From Alloactinosynnema sp. L-07 (lineage in GTDB: Bacteria > Actinomycetota > Actinomycetes > Mycobacteriales > Pseudonocardiaceae): a stretch of 64,000 bases of DNA. Location of the stretch: contig NZ_LN850107.1 in the NCBI RefSeq assembly GCF_900070365.1, positions 3,038,001 to 3,102,000 of the forward strand, read 5' to 3'. Below, one piece after another: positions 30,383 through 38,144 of the stretch. A program made the position numbers and the translations under genes. The first letter of the stretch is position 1. The number at the start of each line of letters is the position of its first letter. The notes below the pieces were generated by a model, which did no database searches, was not told the origin of the DNA, and saw nothing but the letters and a program-made list of their open reading frames with translations.

Positions 30383-31929
30383 CTGGCACGACTCCCGCCG
30401 TGGACGTGCGGGGCCTGCGCGTGGTCACCGACTCGGGCAGGCCGATCGTCGACACCGTCTCGTTTTCCGTCGAGGCGGGACAACTGCTGGCCGTCATCGG
30501 CGAGTCCGGCTCCGGCAAGACCACCACCGCGCTGGCGCTGCTCGGGTGGGCCAACGCGGGCACGGCGATCGACGCGGGCGAGGTCGTGATCGCGGGCGAG
30601 TCGATGCTCGATAGGCCCGACGTCCGCTCGCTGCGGTCCACTTTGGTCAGCTACGTGCCGCAGGATCCGTTGCGGGCGCTCAACCCGGCCCGCCGCGTCG
30701 GCGTGCAGCTCGCGGAGATCCTGCGCGTCCACGGCATGCGGCAGGACGCCGACACCGCGATCGCGACCGCACTGGACCGGGCGCGGCTGCCCGCCGATCC
30801 CCGGCTGCTGCGCCGGTATCCCCACCAGCTGTCCGGCGGGCAGCGGCAGCGGGTGGTCATCGCGCAGGCGCTGCTGCTCGACCCGGCGGTGATCGTCCTG
30901 GACGAGCCGACCACCGGGCTCGACGCGGTCACCCAGCGGGAGTTCCTGACCCACCTGCGGCAGCTGCGCGCCCAGACCGGGGCGGCGATGGTCTACGTGA
31001 CCCACGACGTCGCGGCGGCGGCCGAGGTCGCCGATCGGGTCGTTGTCATGCGGGCGGGCGTGATCGTCGAGCAGGGCCCGGCCGACGAGGTCATCGGCCG
31101 TCCCCGCGAGCCGTACACCCGCGAGCTGATCGCGGCGACGCCCGACCCGCGCGCCCGGGTCGCGGCCCGGCCGGAGACGCCGACGGTGCTGCGGGTACGG
31201 GGGCTGACCGCGTCCCACGGGTCGGTGGTCGCGGCCCAGGACGTCGACCTCGACCTCACCGCCGGGCGGTGCCTGGCCCTGGTGGGGGCATCCGGGTCCG
31301 GCAAGACGACCATCGGCCGCTGCGTCGCGGGGCTGCACCGCCCCGACGCGGGCACGCTGACCATCGACGGCGTCACCATGACTCACCGGCGCACCCGCGA
31401 CCAGCGCAAACGTATCGCCATCGTGGTCCAGTCCCCCGGTGACTCGCTCAATCCGCGCCGGACCGTGGGCGCCGAACTCGCCCGCGTGCTGCGGTTCTTC
31501 GGCACGGGCAGCGAATCCAGGGTCGGCGCGTTGCTCGACAGCGTCCGACTGCCGCGAGAGCTGGCCGACCGGTACCCGGCCCAGCTCTCCGGTGGCGAAC
31601 AGCAGCGCGCGGCGATCGCCCGTGCGCTGGCCGCGGACCCCGCGGTGCTGGTGTGCGACGAGATCACCTCCGCGCTCGACGTCTCGGTGCAGGCGTCCGT
31701 CCTGGGTCTGCTGAGCGAGTTGCAGCGCGACCTCGACTTGGCGCTGCTGTTCATCACCCACGACCTCGGCGTCGTCGCCGCGATCGCCGACCGGGTCGCG
31801 CTGCTCGACGGCGGGCGGATCCACGCGCAGGGCCCGACGGGCGAGATCCTGCGCGACGACACCCCGCACCCGCTGGCCGAGCGGTTTCTCACGGCCGCCC
31901 CAGCAACCCGACACGCCCACAACATGTAG
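30379..31929 (+). CDS. ABC ATPase with two fused nucleotide-binding domains
   Basis: 516 residues; DppD and DppF equivalents are fused. Domain 1 (about 5-255) has Walker A GESGSGKTT, Q-loop YVPQDPLRALNP, signature LSGGQRQR and Walker B VIVLDEPTTGLD. Domain 2 (about 270-515) has GASGSGKTT, VVQSPGDSLNPRR, LSGGEQQR and VLVCDEITSALD. Both switch His residues are present (YVTHDVAA, FITHDLGV). The second Walker B has Asp-Glu-Ile rather than Asp-Glu-Pro, a small deviation. It powers the two preceding permeases. It is the last gene of the riboswitch-controlled operon, followed directly by a second cobalamin riboswitch. Confidence 0.93.
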   Translation: MTGTTPAVDVRGLRVVTDSGRPIVDTVSFSVEAGQLLAVIGESGSGKTTTALALLGWANAGTAIDAGEVVIAGESMLDRPDVRSLRSTLVSYVPQDPLRALNPARRVGVQLAEILRVHGMRQDADTAIATALDRARLPADPRLLRRYPHQLSGGQRQRVVIAQALLLDPAVIVLDEPTTGLDAVTQREFLTHLRQLRAQTGAAMVYVTHDVAAAAEVADRVVVMRAGVIVEQGPADEVIGRPREPYTRELIAATPDPRARVAARPETPTVLRVRGLTASHGSVVAAQDVDLDLTAGRCLALVGASGSGKTTIGRCVAGLHRPDAGTLTIDGVTMTHRRTRDQRKRIAIVVQSPGDSLNPRRTVGAELARVLRFFGTGSESRVGALLDSVRLPRELADRYPAQLSGGEQQRAAIARALAADPAVLVCDEITSALDVSVQASVLGLLSELQRDLDLALLFITHDLGVVAAIADRVALLDGGRIHAQGPTGEILRDDTPHPLAERFLTAAPATRHAHNM

Positions 31930-31946
31930 TTGCCAATCGACGCTCC

Positions 31947-31964
31947 ACACCCCATGTATGGTGT
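31947..31964. promoter_or_regulatory. Palindrome upstream of the nrd riboswitch
   Basis: ACAC-N10-GTGT forms a symmetric site, with inner arms ACACC/GGTGT. NrdR boxes are ACAC-N8-GTGT and occur in nrd promoters, so the location fits but the spacing is two bases too long. It may be a divergent NrdR box or an unrelated operator. Confidence 0.3.
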
Positions 31965-31973
31965 CGATCAGAG

Positions 31974-32157
31974 CTGGTTCGGCCGTCCAATCCAGGGCGG
32001 TCGTCGTAAGAGGGAACCCGGTGCGAGTCCGGGACTGCCCCGCAGCGGTGAACGGGAACGACAGCCGTCAGGAAGCACTGGACACATCACTAGTCCGGGA
32101 AGCGACGGCCAGTAGGCGCCACCAGGCACGCCCGTGAGTCCGAAGACCTGCCAGCCG
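31974..32157 (+). promoter_or_regulatory. Cobalamin riboswitch upstream of nrdAB
   Basis: A complete cobalamin aptamer is legible: AGAGGGAACCCGGTGCGAGT, CCGGGACTGCCCCGCAGCGG, TGAACGGGAACGACAGCC, CAGGAAGCACTGG, GGCGCCACCAGGCACGCC and the closing GTGAGTCCGAAGACCTGCC. In Streptomyces coelicolor a B12 riboswitch represses the class Ia nrdABS operon because B12 supports the class II enzyme NrdJ. The same logic applies here. An unpaired leader of about 130 bases follows. Confidence 0.95.
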
Positions 32158-32158
32158 C

Positions 32159-32179
32159 CCCGCACGCGCCGCGTGCGGG
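32159..32179 (+). terminator. GC hairpin after the nrd riboswitch
   Basis: CCCGCACGC pairs with GCGTGCGGG around GCC, two bases beyond the aptamer. It may be part of the expression platform (terminator or antiterminator partner). There is no T-run. Confidence 0.5.
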
Positions 32180-32288
32180 CGTCCGGGCCCCGAGGGAGGG
32201 CGCGAGGGCGACGCGGTCGCGTGCGCCCGCTCGGTCTTCGCGTGTCTAGGTGGCCCGGCGGTTCGACCGAGCTCGCGAGGAGAGAGCT

Positions 32289-34649
32289 GTGACGGTCTCT
32301 GACCTGTCGACCCCAATCAGTCCACAGAGGATTGACACACTGGGGACCACCATGCGGGTGCGCAAGCGCAGTGGCGCACTGGAACCCGTGGATGTGGCCA
32401 AGATCGTCCGGGCGGTGCGCCGGTGTGCCGTCGACCTTGCCGACGTCGACCCGCTGCGGGTCGCGACGCGGACGATCAGCGGTCTCTACGACGGCGCGAC
32501 CACCGCCGAGTTGGACCGGCTGTCCATCCAGACCGCGGCGGAACTGGTCGCCGAGGAACCCGAGTACTCCAAGCTCGCCGCGGGCCTGCTGTCGGCCTAC
32601 ATCGACAAGGAGGTGCGCGGGCAGGGCGTCGCGTCGTTCAGCCAGAGCGTGCGACTGGGTCATTCCGAGGGCCTGATCGGGGACGCGACGGCCACGTTCG
32701 TCGCCGCCCACGCGCGCAAGCTCGACGACGCGATCGACGAGTCGGCCGACCGGCGGTTCGAGTACTTCGGGCTGCGCACCGTCTACGACCGCTACCTGCT
32801 GCGGCACCCGTCGACGCGCTCGGTGATCGAGGTGCCGCAGTACTGGCTGTTGCGGGTGGCGTGCGGGCTGTCGCACACGCCCGCCGAGGCCATCGCCTTC
32901 TACCGGCTGATGTCGTCGCTGGCCTACCTGCCCAGCTCGCCGACGCTGTTCAACTCCGGTACCCGGCACACCCAGATGTCCTCGTGCTACCTGCTCGACT
33001 CGCCGAAGGACGAGTTGTCGTCGATCTACGAGCGGTACGCCCAGATCGCGCACCTGTCGAAGTTCGCGGGCGGCATCGGCGTGCAGTGGTCGCGGGTGCG
33101 CTCACGGGGCGCGCTGATCCGCGGCACCAACGGGCATTCCAACGGGATCGTGCCGTGGCTGCGCACGCTGGACGCGTCGGTCGCGGCGGTCAACCAGGGC
33201 GGGCGGCGCAAGGGCGCGGCCTGCGTCTACCTGGAGACCTGGCACCCCGACATCGAGGAGTTCCTGGAGCTGCGCGACAACACCGGCGAGGACGCCCGGC
33301 GCACCCACAACCTCAACCTGGCCAACTGGATCCCGGACGAGTTCATGCGCCGGGTCGAGGCCGACGCCGACTGGTCGCTGTTCGACCCCGACGAGGTGCC
33401 GGAGCTGCCCGACCTGTGGGGCGACGAGTTCGACCGCGCCTACCGGGCCGCCGAGGAGGCGGGCCGCGCGGTGCGCACGGTCAAGGCCCGCGACCTGTAC
33501 GGGCGGATGATCCGCACCCTGGCGCAGACCGGCAACGGGTGGATGACGTTCAAGGACACCGCCAACCGCACCTGCAACCAGACCGCCGAGCCCGGCAACG
33601 TGGTGCACCTGTCGAATCTGTGCACGGAGATCCTGGAGGTCACCAGCGACACCGAGACCGCCGTGTGCAACCTCGGGTCGGTCAACCTCGGCGCGCACGT
33701 CGATGGCGACGACATGGACTGGGCGCGGCTGCGGTCGACGGTGCGGACCGCGGTGACATTCCTCGACCGCGTGATCGACATCAACTACTACCCGACCGAG
33801 CAAGCGGCGCGCAGCAATCCGAAGTGGCGCCCGGTCGGGCTGGGCGTCATGGGCCTGCAGGACGTGTTCTTCACGCTGCGCCTGGCGTTCGACTCTGATC
33901 GGGCCCGCGAGCTGTCCACCCGGATCGCCGAGGAGATCTACCTGACGGCGCTTGAGACCTCGGCCGAGCTCGCGGCCTCGGCGGGCGCGCACCCGGCGTA
34001 CGCGCGGACCCGGGCCGCGCGGGGCGACCTGCAACCAGACCTGTGGGCGGTAACGCCGACCCAAACGGAGCGCTGGGCGGCCGTGCGTGAGCGGATCGCC
34101 GAACACGGACTGCGCAACTCGCTGCTGATCGCCATCGCCCCGACCGCGACGATCGCCTCGATCGCGGGCTGCTTCGAGTGCGTCGAGCCGCAGGTGTCCA
34201 ACGCGTTCAAGCGCGAGACGCTGTCGGGTGAGTTCCTGCAGATCAACTCGTACCTGGTCCGCGAGCTCAAGGCGCGCGGCCTGTGGACCGAGGAGATCCG
34301 GTCCCGGCTCAAGCGCGACGACGGCTCGGCGCAAGGGCTCACCGAGCTGCCCGCCGACGTCCGCGAGCTGTTCCGCACGGCGTGGGAGCTGCCGCAGAAG
34401 GCGCTGATCGACCTGGCCGCCGCGCGCGGCGCGTACGTCGACCAGAGCCAGTCGCTCAACCTGTTCGTCGCCGCGCCGACCATCGGCAAGCTCTCCTCGA
34501 TGTACCTGTACGCGTGGAAGGCCGGGCTGAAGACCACCTACTACCTGCGTTCCCGCCCGGCGACGCGGATCCAGCAGGCCACCGTGCCCACCGCCGAGGC
34601 CCTCGCCTGCTCACTCGAGAACCCAGAATCCTGTGAGGCCTGCCAGTGA
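32289..34649 (+). CDS. nrdA: Ribonucleoside-diphosphate reductase class Ia, large subunit
   Basis: 786 residues from GTG 32289 (GAGGAGAG upstream); ATG 32352 would cut into the ATP cone. An N-terminal ATP-cone (about 20-110, VRKRSGALEPVDVAKIVRAV) gives allosteric control. The catalytic barrel holds the active-site cysteines SSCYLLDS, NLCTE (with the adjacent Glu) and AVCNLGSVNLG. The end carries the redox pair SCEACQ. It reduces ribonucleotides to deoxyribonucleotides, with the NrdB radical. It overlaps nrdB by four bases. Expression is presumably repressed by cobalamin through the upstream riboswitch, which implies a B12-dependent NrdJ elsewhere in the genome. The S. coelicolor regulator gene nrdS is not present here. 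Confidence 0.96.
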   Translation: MTVSDLSTPISPQRIDTLGTTMRVRKRSGALEPVDVAKIVRAVRRCAVDLADVDPLRVATRTISGLYDGATTAELDRLSIQTAAELVAEEPEYSKLAAGLLSAYIDKEVRGQGVASFSQSVRLGHSEGLIGDATATFVAAHARKLDDAIDESADRRFEYFGLRTVYDRYLLRHPSTRSVIEVPQYWLLRVACGLSHTPAEAIAFYRLMSSLAYLPSSPTLFNSGTRHTQMSSCYLLDSPKDELSSIYERYAQIAHLSKFAGGIGVQWSRVRSRGALIRGTNGHSNGIVPWLRTLDASVAAVNQGGRRKGAACVYLETWHPDIEEFLELRDNTGEDARRTHNLNLANWIPDEFMRRVEADADWSLFDPDEVPELPDLWGDEFDRAYRAAEEAGRAVRTVKARDLYGRMIRTLAQTGNGWMTFKDTANRTCNQTAEPGNVVHLSNLCTEILEVTSDTETAVCNLGSVNLGAHVDGDDMDWARLRSTVRTAVTFLDRVIDINYYPTEQAARSNPKWRPVGLGVMGLQDVFFTLRLAFDSDRARELSTRIAEEIYLTALETSAELAASAGAHPAYARTRAARGDLQPDLWAVTPTQTERWAAVRERIAEHGLRNSLLIAIAPTATIASIAGCFECVEPQVSNAFKRETLSGEFLQINSYLVRELKARGLWTEEIRSRLKRDDGSAQGLTELPADVRELFRTAWELPQKALIDLAAARGAYVDQSQSLNLFVAAPTIGKLSSMYLYAWKAGLKTTYYLRSRPATRIQQATVPTAEALACSLENPESCEACQ

Positions 34650-35674
34650 CCACGCTCGACGCCACCGCCCGCAGGACCGCGCTGCTGGACCCTGGCATGG
34701 ACCTCACGCTGCGACCGATGCGCTATCCGCAGTTCTATGAGCGGTTCCGGGACGCGATCAAGAACACCTGGACGGTCGAGGAGGTCGACCTCCACTCCGA
34801 CCTCGCCGACCTGGCGAAGCTGTCGGCCGCCGAACGGCACCTGGTCAACCGGCTCGTGGCGTTCTTCGCCACCGGCGACACCATCGTGGCCAACAACCTC
34901 GTGCTCAACCTCTACCAGCACGTCAACGCCCCCGAGGCGCGGCTCTACCTGTCGCGGCAGCTGTTCGAGGAAGCCGTGCACGTCCAGTTCTATCTGACGC
35001 TGCTCGACACCTACCTGCCCGACGAGAACGAGCGGGTCGAGGCGTTCGCCGCGGTCGACAACATCCCGTCCATCCGGGACAAAGCGGAGTTCTGCTTCCG
35101 CTGGATCGACTCGATCGGGCACCTCGACCGGCTGGAGACCCGCGCCGACCGGCGGGCCTTCCTGCTCAACCTGATCTGCTTCGCCGCGTGCATCGAGGGC
35201 CTGTTCTTCTACGGCGCCTTCGCTTACGTGTACTTCCTGCGTTCGCGGGGCCTGCTCAACGGCCTGGCATCGGGCACGAACTGGGTGTTCCGCGACGAAT
35301 CTATGCACATGGCGTTCGCGTTCGACGTCGTGGACACCGTGCGCCAGCAGGAGCCCGACCTCTTCGACGACGAGTTGCACGAGCAGGTACGACAGATGCT
35401 GCGCGAGGCGGTCGACGCGGAGACGAGGTTCGCCGAGGATCTGCTCGGGCAGGGGGTGGCCGGGATGTCGCCCGCGGACATGCGGTCCTATTTGGAGCAT
35501 GTCGCCGACCGCCGCTTGTCGGTGCTCGGGCTCGCGCCCATCTACGGATCGGCGAATCCGTTCGGGTTCATGGAACTGCAGGACGTGCAAGAGCTGTCGA
35601 ACTTCTTCGAGCGCCGGGTGTCGGCATACCAGGTCGCGGTGAGCGGCACGGTCGCGTTCGACGAGGAGTTCTAG
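34646..35674 (+). CDS. nrdB: Ribonucleoside-diphosphate reductase class Ia, small subunit
   Basis: 342 residues, GTG start in a GTGA overlap with nrdA. The di-iron ligands are all visible: Asp78 (TGDTIVANN), Glu109 and His112 (EEAVHVQFY), Glu184 (CIEGLFF), Glu218 and His221 (RDESMHM). Tyr116 stands four residues after the second ligand, where E. coli has the radical Tyr122, so this is a tyrosyl-radical enzyme rather than a radical-less Ic type. The C-terminal tail ends AFDEEF and should dock on NrdA. Together they form the aerobic, B12-independent reductase. Confidence 0.96.
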   Translation: MTTLDATARRTALLDPGMDLTLRPMRYPQFYERFRDAIKNTWTVEEVDLHSDLADLAKLSAAERHLVNRLVAFFATGDTIVANNLVLNLYQHVNAPEARLYLSRQLFEEAVHVQFYLTLLDTYLPDENERVEAFAAVDNIPSIRDKAEFCFRWIDSIGHLDRLETRADRRAFLLNLICFAACIEGLFFYGAFAYVYFLRSRGLLNGLASGTNWVFRDESMHMAFAFDVVDTVRQQEPDLFDDELHEQVRQMLREAVDAETRFAEDLLGQGVAGMSPADMRSYLEHVADRRLSVLGLAPIYGSANPFGFMELQDVQELSNFFERRVSAYQVAVSGTVAFDEEF

Positions 35675-35725
35675 CTGGGTGGTGCCGTGTGTCGGGACCC
35701 CCGGCACACGGCCTCACCTTCACCG

Positions 35726-35796
35726 AGACCTACCCGGGAGTCGAACCCGGTGACAGCGGTGTTGCAGACCGCCCCACGACCGTCGTGACGTAGGCC
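35726..35796 (-). tRNA. tRNA-Cys (GCA)
   Basis: A 71-nt cloverleaf reads on the minus strand. The acceptor GGCCTAC pairs with GTAGGTC, the anticodon loop is CTGCAAC (anticodon GCA) on stem GCGGT/ACCGC, and the T arm is CCGGG-TTCGACT-CCCGG. The discriminator base is T, the identity element of tRNA-Cys. CCA is not encoded. Confidence 0.93.
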
Positions 35797-35799
35797 AGA

Positions 35800-35817
35800 A
35801 CCCGGCTTTCGCCGGGT
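35800..35817 (-). terminator. Small hairpin between the tRNA genes
   Basis: ACCCGGC pairs with GCCGGGT around TTTC. It lies between tRNA-Arg and tRNA-Cys and could end part of a tRNA transcript or mark processing. Confidence 0.5.
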
Positions 35818-35841
35818 GGCTCCCGGTCCACCCATCCGGCG

Positions 35842-35915
35842 CTGCCCTACCAGGACTCGAACCTGGGACCTCCCCGTTCGTAGCGGGGCACTCTGTCCGA
35901 CTGAGCTACAGGGCA
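35842..35915 (-). tRNA. tRNA-Arg (ACG)
   Basis: A 74-nt cloverleaf on the minus strand: acceptor TGCCCTG with TAGGGCA, D arm TAGCTCAGTCGGACAGAG, anticodon loop CTACGAA (anticodon ACG) on stem CCCCG/CGGGG, and T arm CCAGG-TTCGAGT-CCTGG. Discriminator base G. CCA is not encoded. It lies upstream of tRNA-Cys on the same strand. Confidence 0.95.
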
Positions 35916-35997
35916 TCGCAAGGGAATCCGTTCCCTCGCGTTGAGAATTTCTGTTCCGCTTTGGAGTTGCCAAAAGAACACGTGCGCCACGCGGGAA

Positions 35998-36016
35998 CGT
36001 ATTCGTTGCGAATACG
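35998..36016. other. Palindromic hairpin upstream of the tRNA genes
   Basis: CGTATTCG-TTG-CGAATACG is a perfect 8-bp stem with a 3-base loop, about 85 bases upstream of tRNA-Arg. It could be an operator or a short RNA hairpin. Confidence 0.4.
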
Positions 36017-36027
36017 CGAAATAAAGA

Positions 36028-36061
36028 GAGCCGCCCTGATCGGTTTCCCGATGGGCGGCTC
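36028..36061 (-). terminator. Terminator hairpin after the small Cys-rich ORF
   Basis: GAGCCGCCC pairs with GGGCGGCTC; the inner part can pair further around GGTTTCCC. It lies between the small ORF at 36083-36226 and the tRNA genes. AT-rich sequence (ATAAAGA) flanks the left side, which on the minus strand supplies a TCTTTAT run, typical of an intrinsic terminator. Confidence 0.75.
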
Positions 36062-36082
36062 CCTGTCATGACGAAGTCATTG

Positions 36083-36226
36083 TCATGGCGGGGAACCCGG
36101 CGCGCCCAACAGCAGAAGTCGCGCACAACACTGCTCGGACACCGTGAGACACCGGCGGAATGTGCAGGCGCCAGCGACCGCTGCGTCATTGCGACGCCCG
36201 GTTCCCCGCTGCACGATGCCCGCCAT
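36083..36226 (-). CDS. Small Cys-rich ORF, possible leader peptide
   Basis: 47 residues from ATG 36226, which has a strong GAAGGAGA ribosome-binding site. The product begins MAGIVQRGTGRRNDAAVA and has four Cys, two of them adjacent (EQCCARLLLL) and encoded by tandem TGT. No family is recognised. It ends 22 bases before a terminator and points toward the tRNA-Arg and tRNA-Cys genes. Adjacent Cys codons in a short ORF resemble cysteine-sensing leader peptides described in mycobacteria, but no cysteine gene follows. The arms 36088-36102 and 36195-36209 are near-perfect inverted repeats, so the region may be a structured RNA rather than coding. Confidence 0.35.
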   Translation of the reverse strand: MAGIVQRGTGRRNDAAVAGACTFRRCLTVSEQCCARLLLLGAPGSPP

Positions 36227-36392
36227 TGCTGTCTCCTTCATCGGTGTTGGTAATCATCATGCCCGCGATTCCCGCGCTGGTCAATCATTTATTGTCAGCG
36301 GATACGAGATCGGCGACGGCGTCCTCCCACCTCGCGAAGTCGAAGGTAAACCCGGCGTCGAGTTGAAGCTGCCGCGTCCCGCGGCGCACGTC
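36227..36392. other. Gap right of the small ORF
   Basis: I see no gene in these 166 bases. The left end carries the leader of the small minus-strand ORF, and the rest follows the stop of the hypothetical protein at 36393. Confidence 0.4.
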
Positions 36393-36860
36393 TCAGGCGG
36401 TGCGGCGGAAGAGCAGGTCGAAGTCCTTCCGCCAGGACTCACCGTCCTCGGAGAACTCCCACATGGCGGTGATCGTGGTGCCGTCCGCGCTGATCGTGCC
36501 GGTGAACCGCTGGTGGAAGCTCGGCGCGGCCCGCCACTGCCGCCAGACGTTGTCGGCGAGGGTCATCTTGTACACGCGGAAGACGTCACGGGCGTCGGCG
36601 TACAGCACGGTGAAGGCGTCGTCGGAGTCGTCCAGTCCGATGATCGACAGGGTGGGCAGCGGCGAGTTCGCGCGCCACACGGGATCTTCGGGAGGCGTTT
36701 CGGCGTCGGCGGTCTGCCGCACGAACGCGCCGTCGTCGGCCCATTCGAACGTCGTCCAGCCAACCCCGATCGAGCGGCCCTCGACAACGGGCTCCATGTC
36801 CCATCGGCCGATGAGAACGTCGAGCTTACGCAGTGCCGCCGTGCGCCCTGTCGTGGACAT
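36393..36860 (-). CDS. DUF1579-like hypothetical protein
   Basis: 155 residues from ATG 36860 (GGAGG five bases upstream); an upstream ATG at 36887 lacks a ribosome-binding site. It begins LRKLDVLIGRWDMEPVVEG and alternates short strands (WTTFEWADDGAFVRQTAD, LSIIGLDDSDDAFTVLYAD, FHQRFTGTISADGTTITAMW), a lipocalin/calycin-like pattern common to DUF1579-type proteins of actinobacteria. It has no signal peptide. Function is unknown; it may bind a small hydrophobic ligand. It precedes no gene in a tight operon. Confidence 0.75.
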   Translation of the reverse strand: MSTTGRTAALRKLDVLIGRWDMEPVVEGRSIGVGWTTFEWADDGAFVRQTADAETPPEDPVWRANSPLPTLSIIGLDDSDDAFTVLYADARDVFRVYKMTLADNVWRQWRAAPSFHQRFTGTISADGTTITAMWEFSEDGESWRKDFDLLFRRTA

Positions 36861-36908
36861 GCCGCCTCCGCCGCGATCGAAAGTCATTGTGCCGAAAGAA
36901 GTCTATCC

Positions 36909-37490
36909 CTAAACGGCACCGCGGTCGGCGAGGTGAAGCACCAGCGCGGCGATGTTCCACGCGTCGTCCTCGCCGCGATGGTGTCGGCCCTCCAGCGGAA
37001 GCCCGACGACCTTGAGCGCGCGATCCATGCCGACCGGACGCCGCAGCCCGTGCGCGGTGGCGAACACCGCTTTCGCGTTGATGTGGTTCTGGTGGAACGG
37101 GTACGGCACCCCGGACTGGTCGCACTGGCGAAGGAACTGCTTGCGATCGTAGTCGCCCCAGCTGAACCACGCTCGTTCCCGAGTTCTGTGGTTGGCGACG
37201 AGTTGCTCGCACGCCTCGGCGAAGCTCACCCCAGTGTCCACTTCGGCCTGGGTGAGCCCGGTGAGTTCAGTACAGAACGGGCTCACCGTCGAGAGCTCGG
37301 GCCGCACGAGAACGCGGTGCCTGCCGACTCGGGTGCGGGAGTCGATGTCCACGAGGGTGAGGCCGATCTCGATGATCTCGCTGACCTGGCCTTCGGGGGG
37401 TGTTGTGTCCCAACAGGTCGCCTCGACATCGACGACGTTCACCAAACCTTCGATGTTCACGCGGTCGCGGCTACGCGGCAGGCACGACAC
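36909..37490 (-). CDS. DEDDh 3'-5' exonuclease (DnaQ/ERI-like)
   Basis: 193 residues from a GTG at 37490; a GTG at 37460 is an alternative start. Exonuclease motifs are complete: ExoI DVEAT (with Asp and Glu), ExoII in SWGDYDRKQFLRQ, and ExoIII HHRGEDDAWNIA, giving the DEDDh set. The family includes KapD and ERI-1-type nucleases and trims RNA or DNA 3' ends. A WFSWGDYD segment is typical of the ERI/KapD group, so RNA is the more likely substrate. It appears monocistronic, lying between the DUF1579-like gene and the response regulator. Confidence 0.88.
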   Translation of the reverse strand: MSCLPRSRDRVNIEGLVNVVDVEATCWDTTPPEGQVSEIIEIGLTLVDIDSRTRVGRHRVLVRPELSTVSPFCTELTGLTQAEVDTGVSFAEACEQLVANHRTRERAWFSWGDYDRKQFLRQCDQSGVPYPFHQNHINAKAVFATAHGLRRPVGMDRALKVVGLPLEGRHHRGEDDAWNIAALVLHLADRGAV

Positions 37491-37511
37491 ATTTCACCGC
37501 CACAAGGGAAC

Positions 37512-38144
37512 TCACTTCGCGCGGATGATGCGGCGGTCTATGGCGGCGGCGACGGCGCCCGCTCGGGTGTCGACGCCGAGTTTGGTGTAGATGTGGGAGA
37601 GGTGGGACTTCACGGTGGCCTCCGACACGAACAGTTCGCGCGCCATTTCCTTGTTTCCCAAGCCTCGCGAGAGGAGTTCGAGGACCTCGACCTCGCGCTC
37701 GGTGATGGTCGGGCCCGGCTGGGCGGCTCGGCGGACCAGGGTGGCCGCGACGGCGGGCGCCAACACCGTCTCCCCGCGGGCCGTGGCTCGGATGCCCGCG
37801 AACAGGTCGGCGGGCGGGGCGTCCTTGAGCAGGTAGCCGCGGGCGCCCGCGTCGAGGGCGCGGAGGATGTCGGACTCAGTGTCGTAAGTGGTCAGCACCA
37901 GCACTTCCGGCGGCTCGGGCAGGTCCCGCAGGCGCGCGGTGATCTCGGCGCCCCCGGCCGAGGCCGTCCCGAGGCTGAGGTCCATCAGCACCACATCGGG
38001 CCGCGCCGCGCGCACGATCGCGACCGCCGCGGTCAGGCCGTCGGCCTCGCCCACCACTGTCAGGTCGTCTTGGCCGTCGATGAGCGCGCGCAGGCCCGCC
38101 CGGACGACGGGATGGTCGTCGACGAGCACGATCCGGATCGTCAT
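37512..38144 (-). CDS. NarL/LuxR-family response regulator
   Basis: 210 residues. The receiver domain (1-120) has acidic Asp9/Asp10, the phosphoacceptor Asp55 in VVLMDLSLG, Thr in LTTYDTES and Lys in LLKDAPP. The LuxR helix-turn-helix (about 145-205) reads ITEREVEVLELLSRGLGNKE and VSEATVKSHLSHIYTKLGVD. The start ATG 38144 overlaps the kinase stop (four bases), so the pair is cotranscribed and works as a two-component system. Its target is unknown. Confidence 0.95.
   Translation of the reverse strand: MTIRIVLVDDHPVVRAGLRALIDGQDDLTVVGEADGLTAAVAIVRAARPDVVLMDLSLGTASAGGAEITARLRDLPEPPEVLVLTTYDTESDILRALDAGARGYLLKDAPPADLFAGIRATARGETVLAPAVAATLVRRAAQPGPTITEREVEVLELLSRGLGNKEMARELFVSEATVKSHLSHIYTKLGVDTRAGAVAAAIDRRIIRAK

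Noticed and set aside
31947..31964. Canonical NrdR box
   Set aside because: The spacing between ACAC and GTGT is ten rather than eight bases, so I list it only as a possible operator.
32250..32288. Earlier start for nrdA
   Set aside because: The extension would run back into the riboswitch leader; GTG 32289 has a clear ribosome-binding site.
35671..36189. Long minus-strand open frame over the tRNA genes
   Set aside because: It runs through two complete tRNA cloverleafs and a terminator, so it is not a protein gene.
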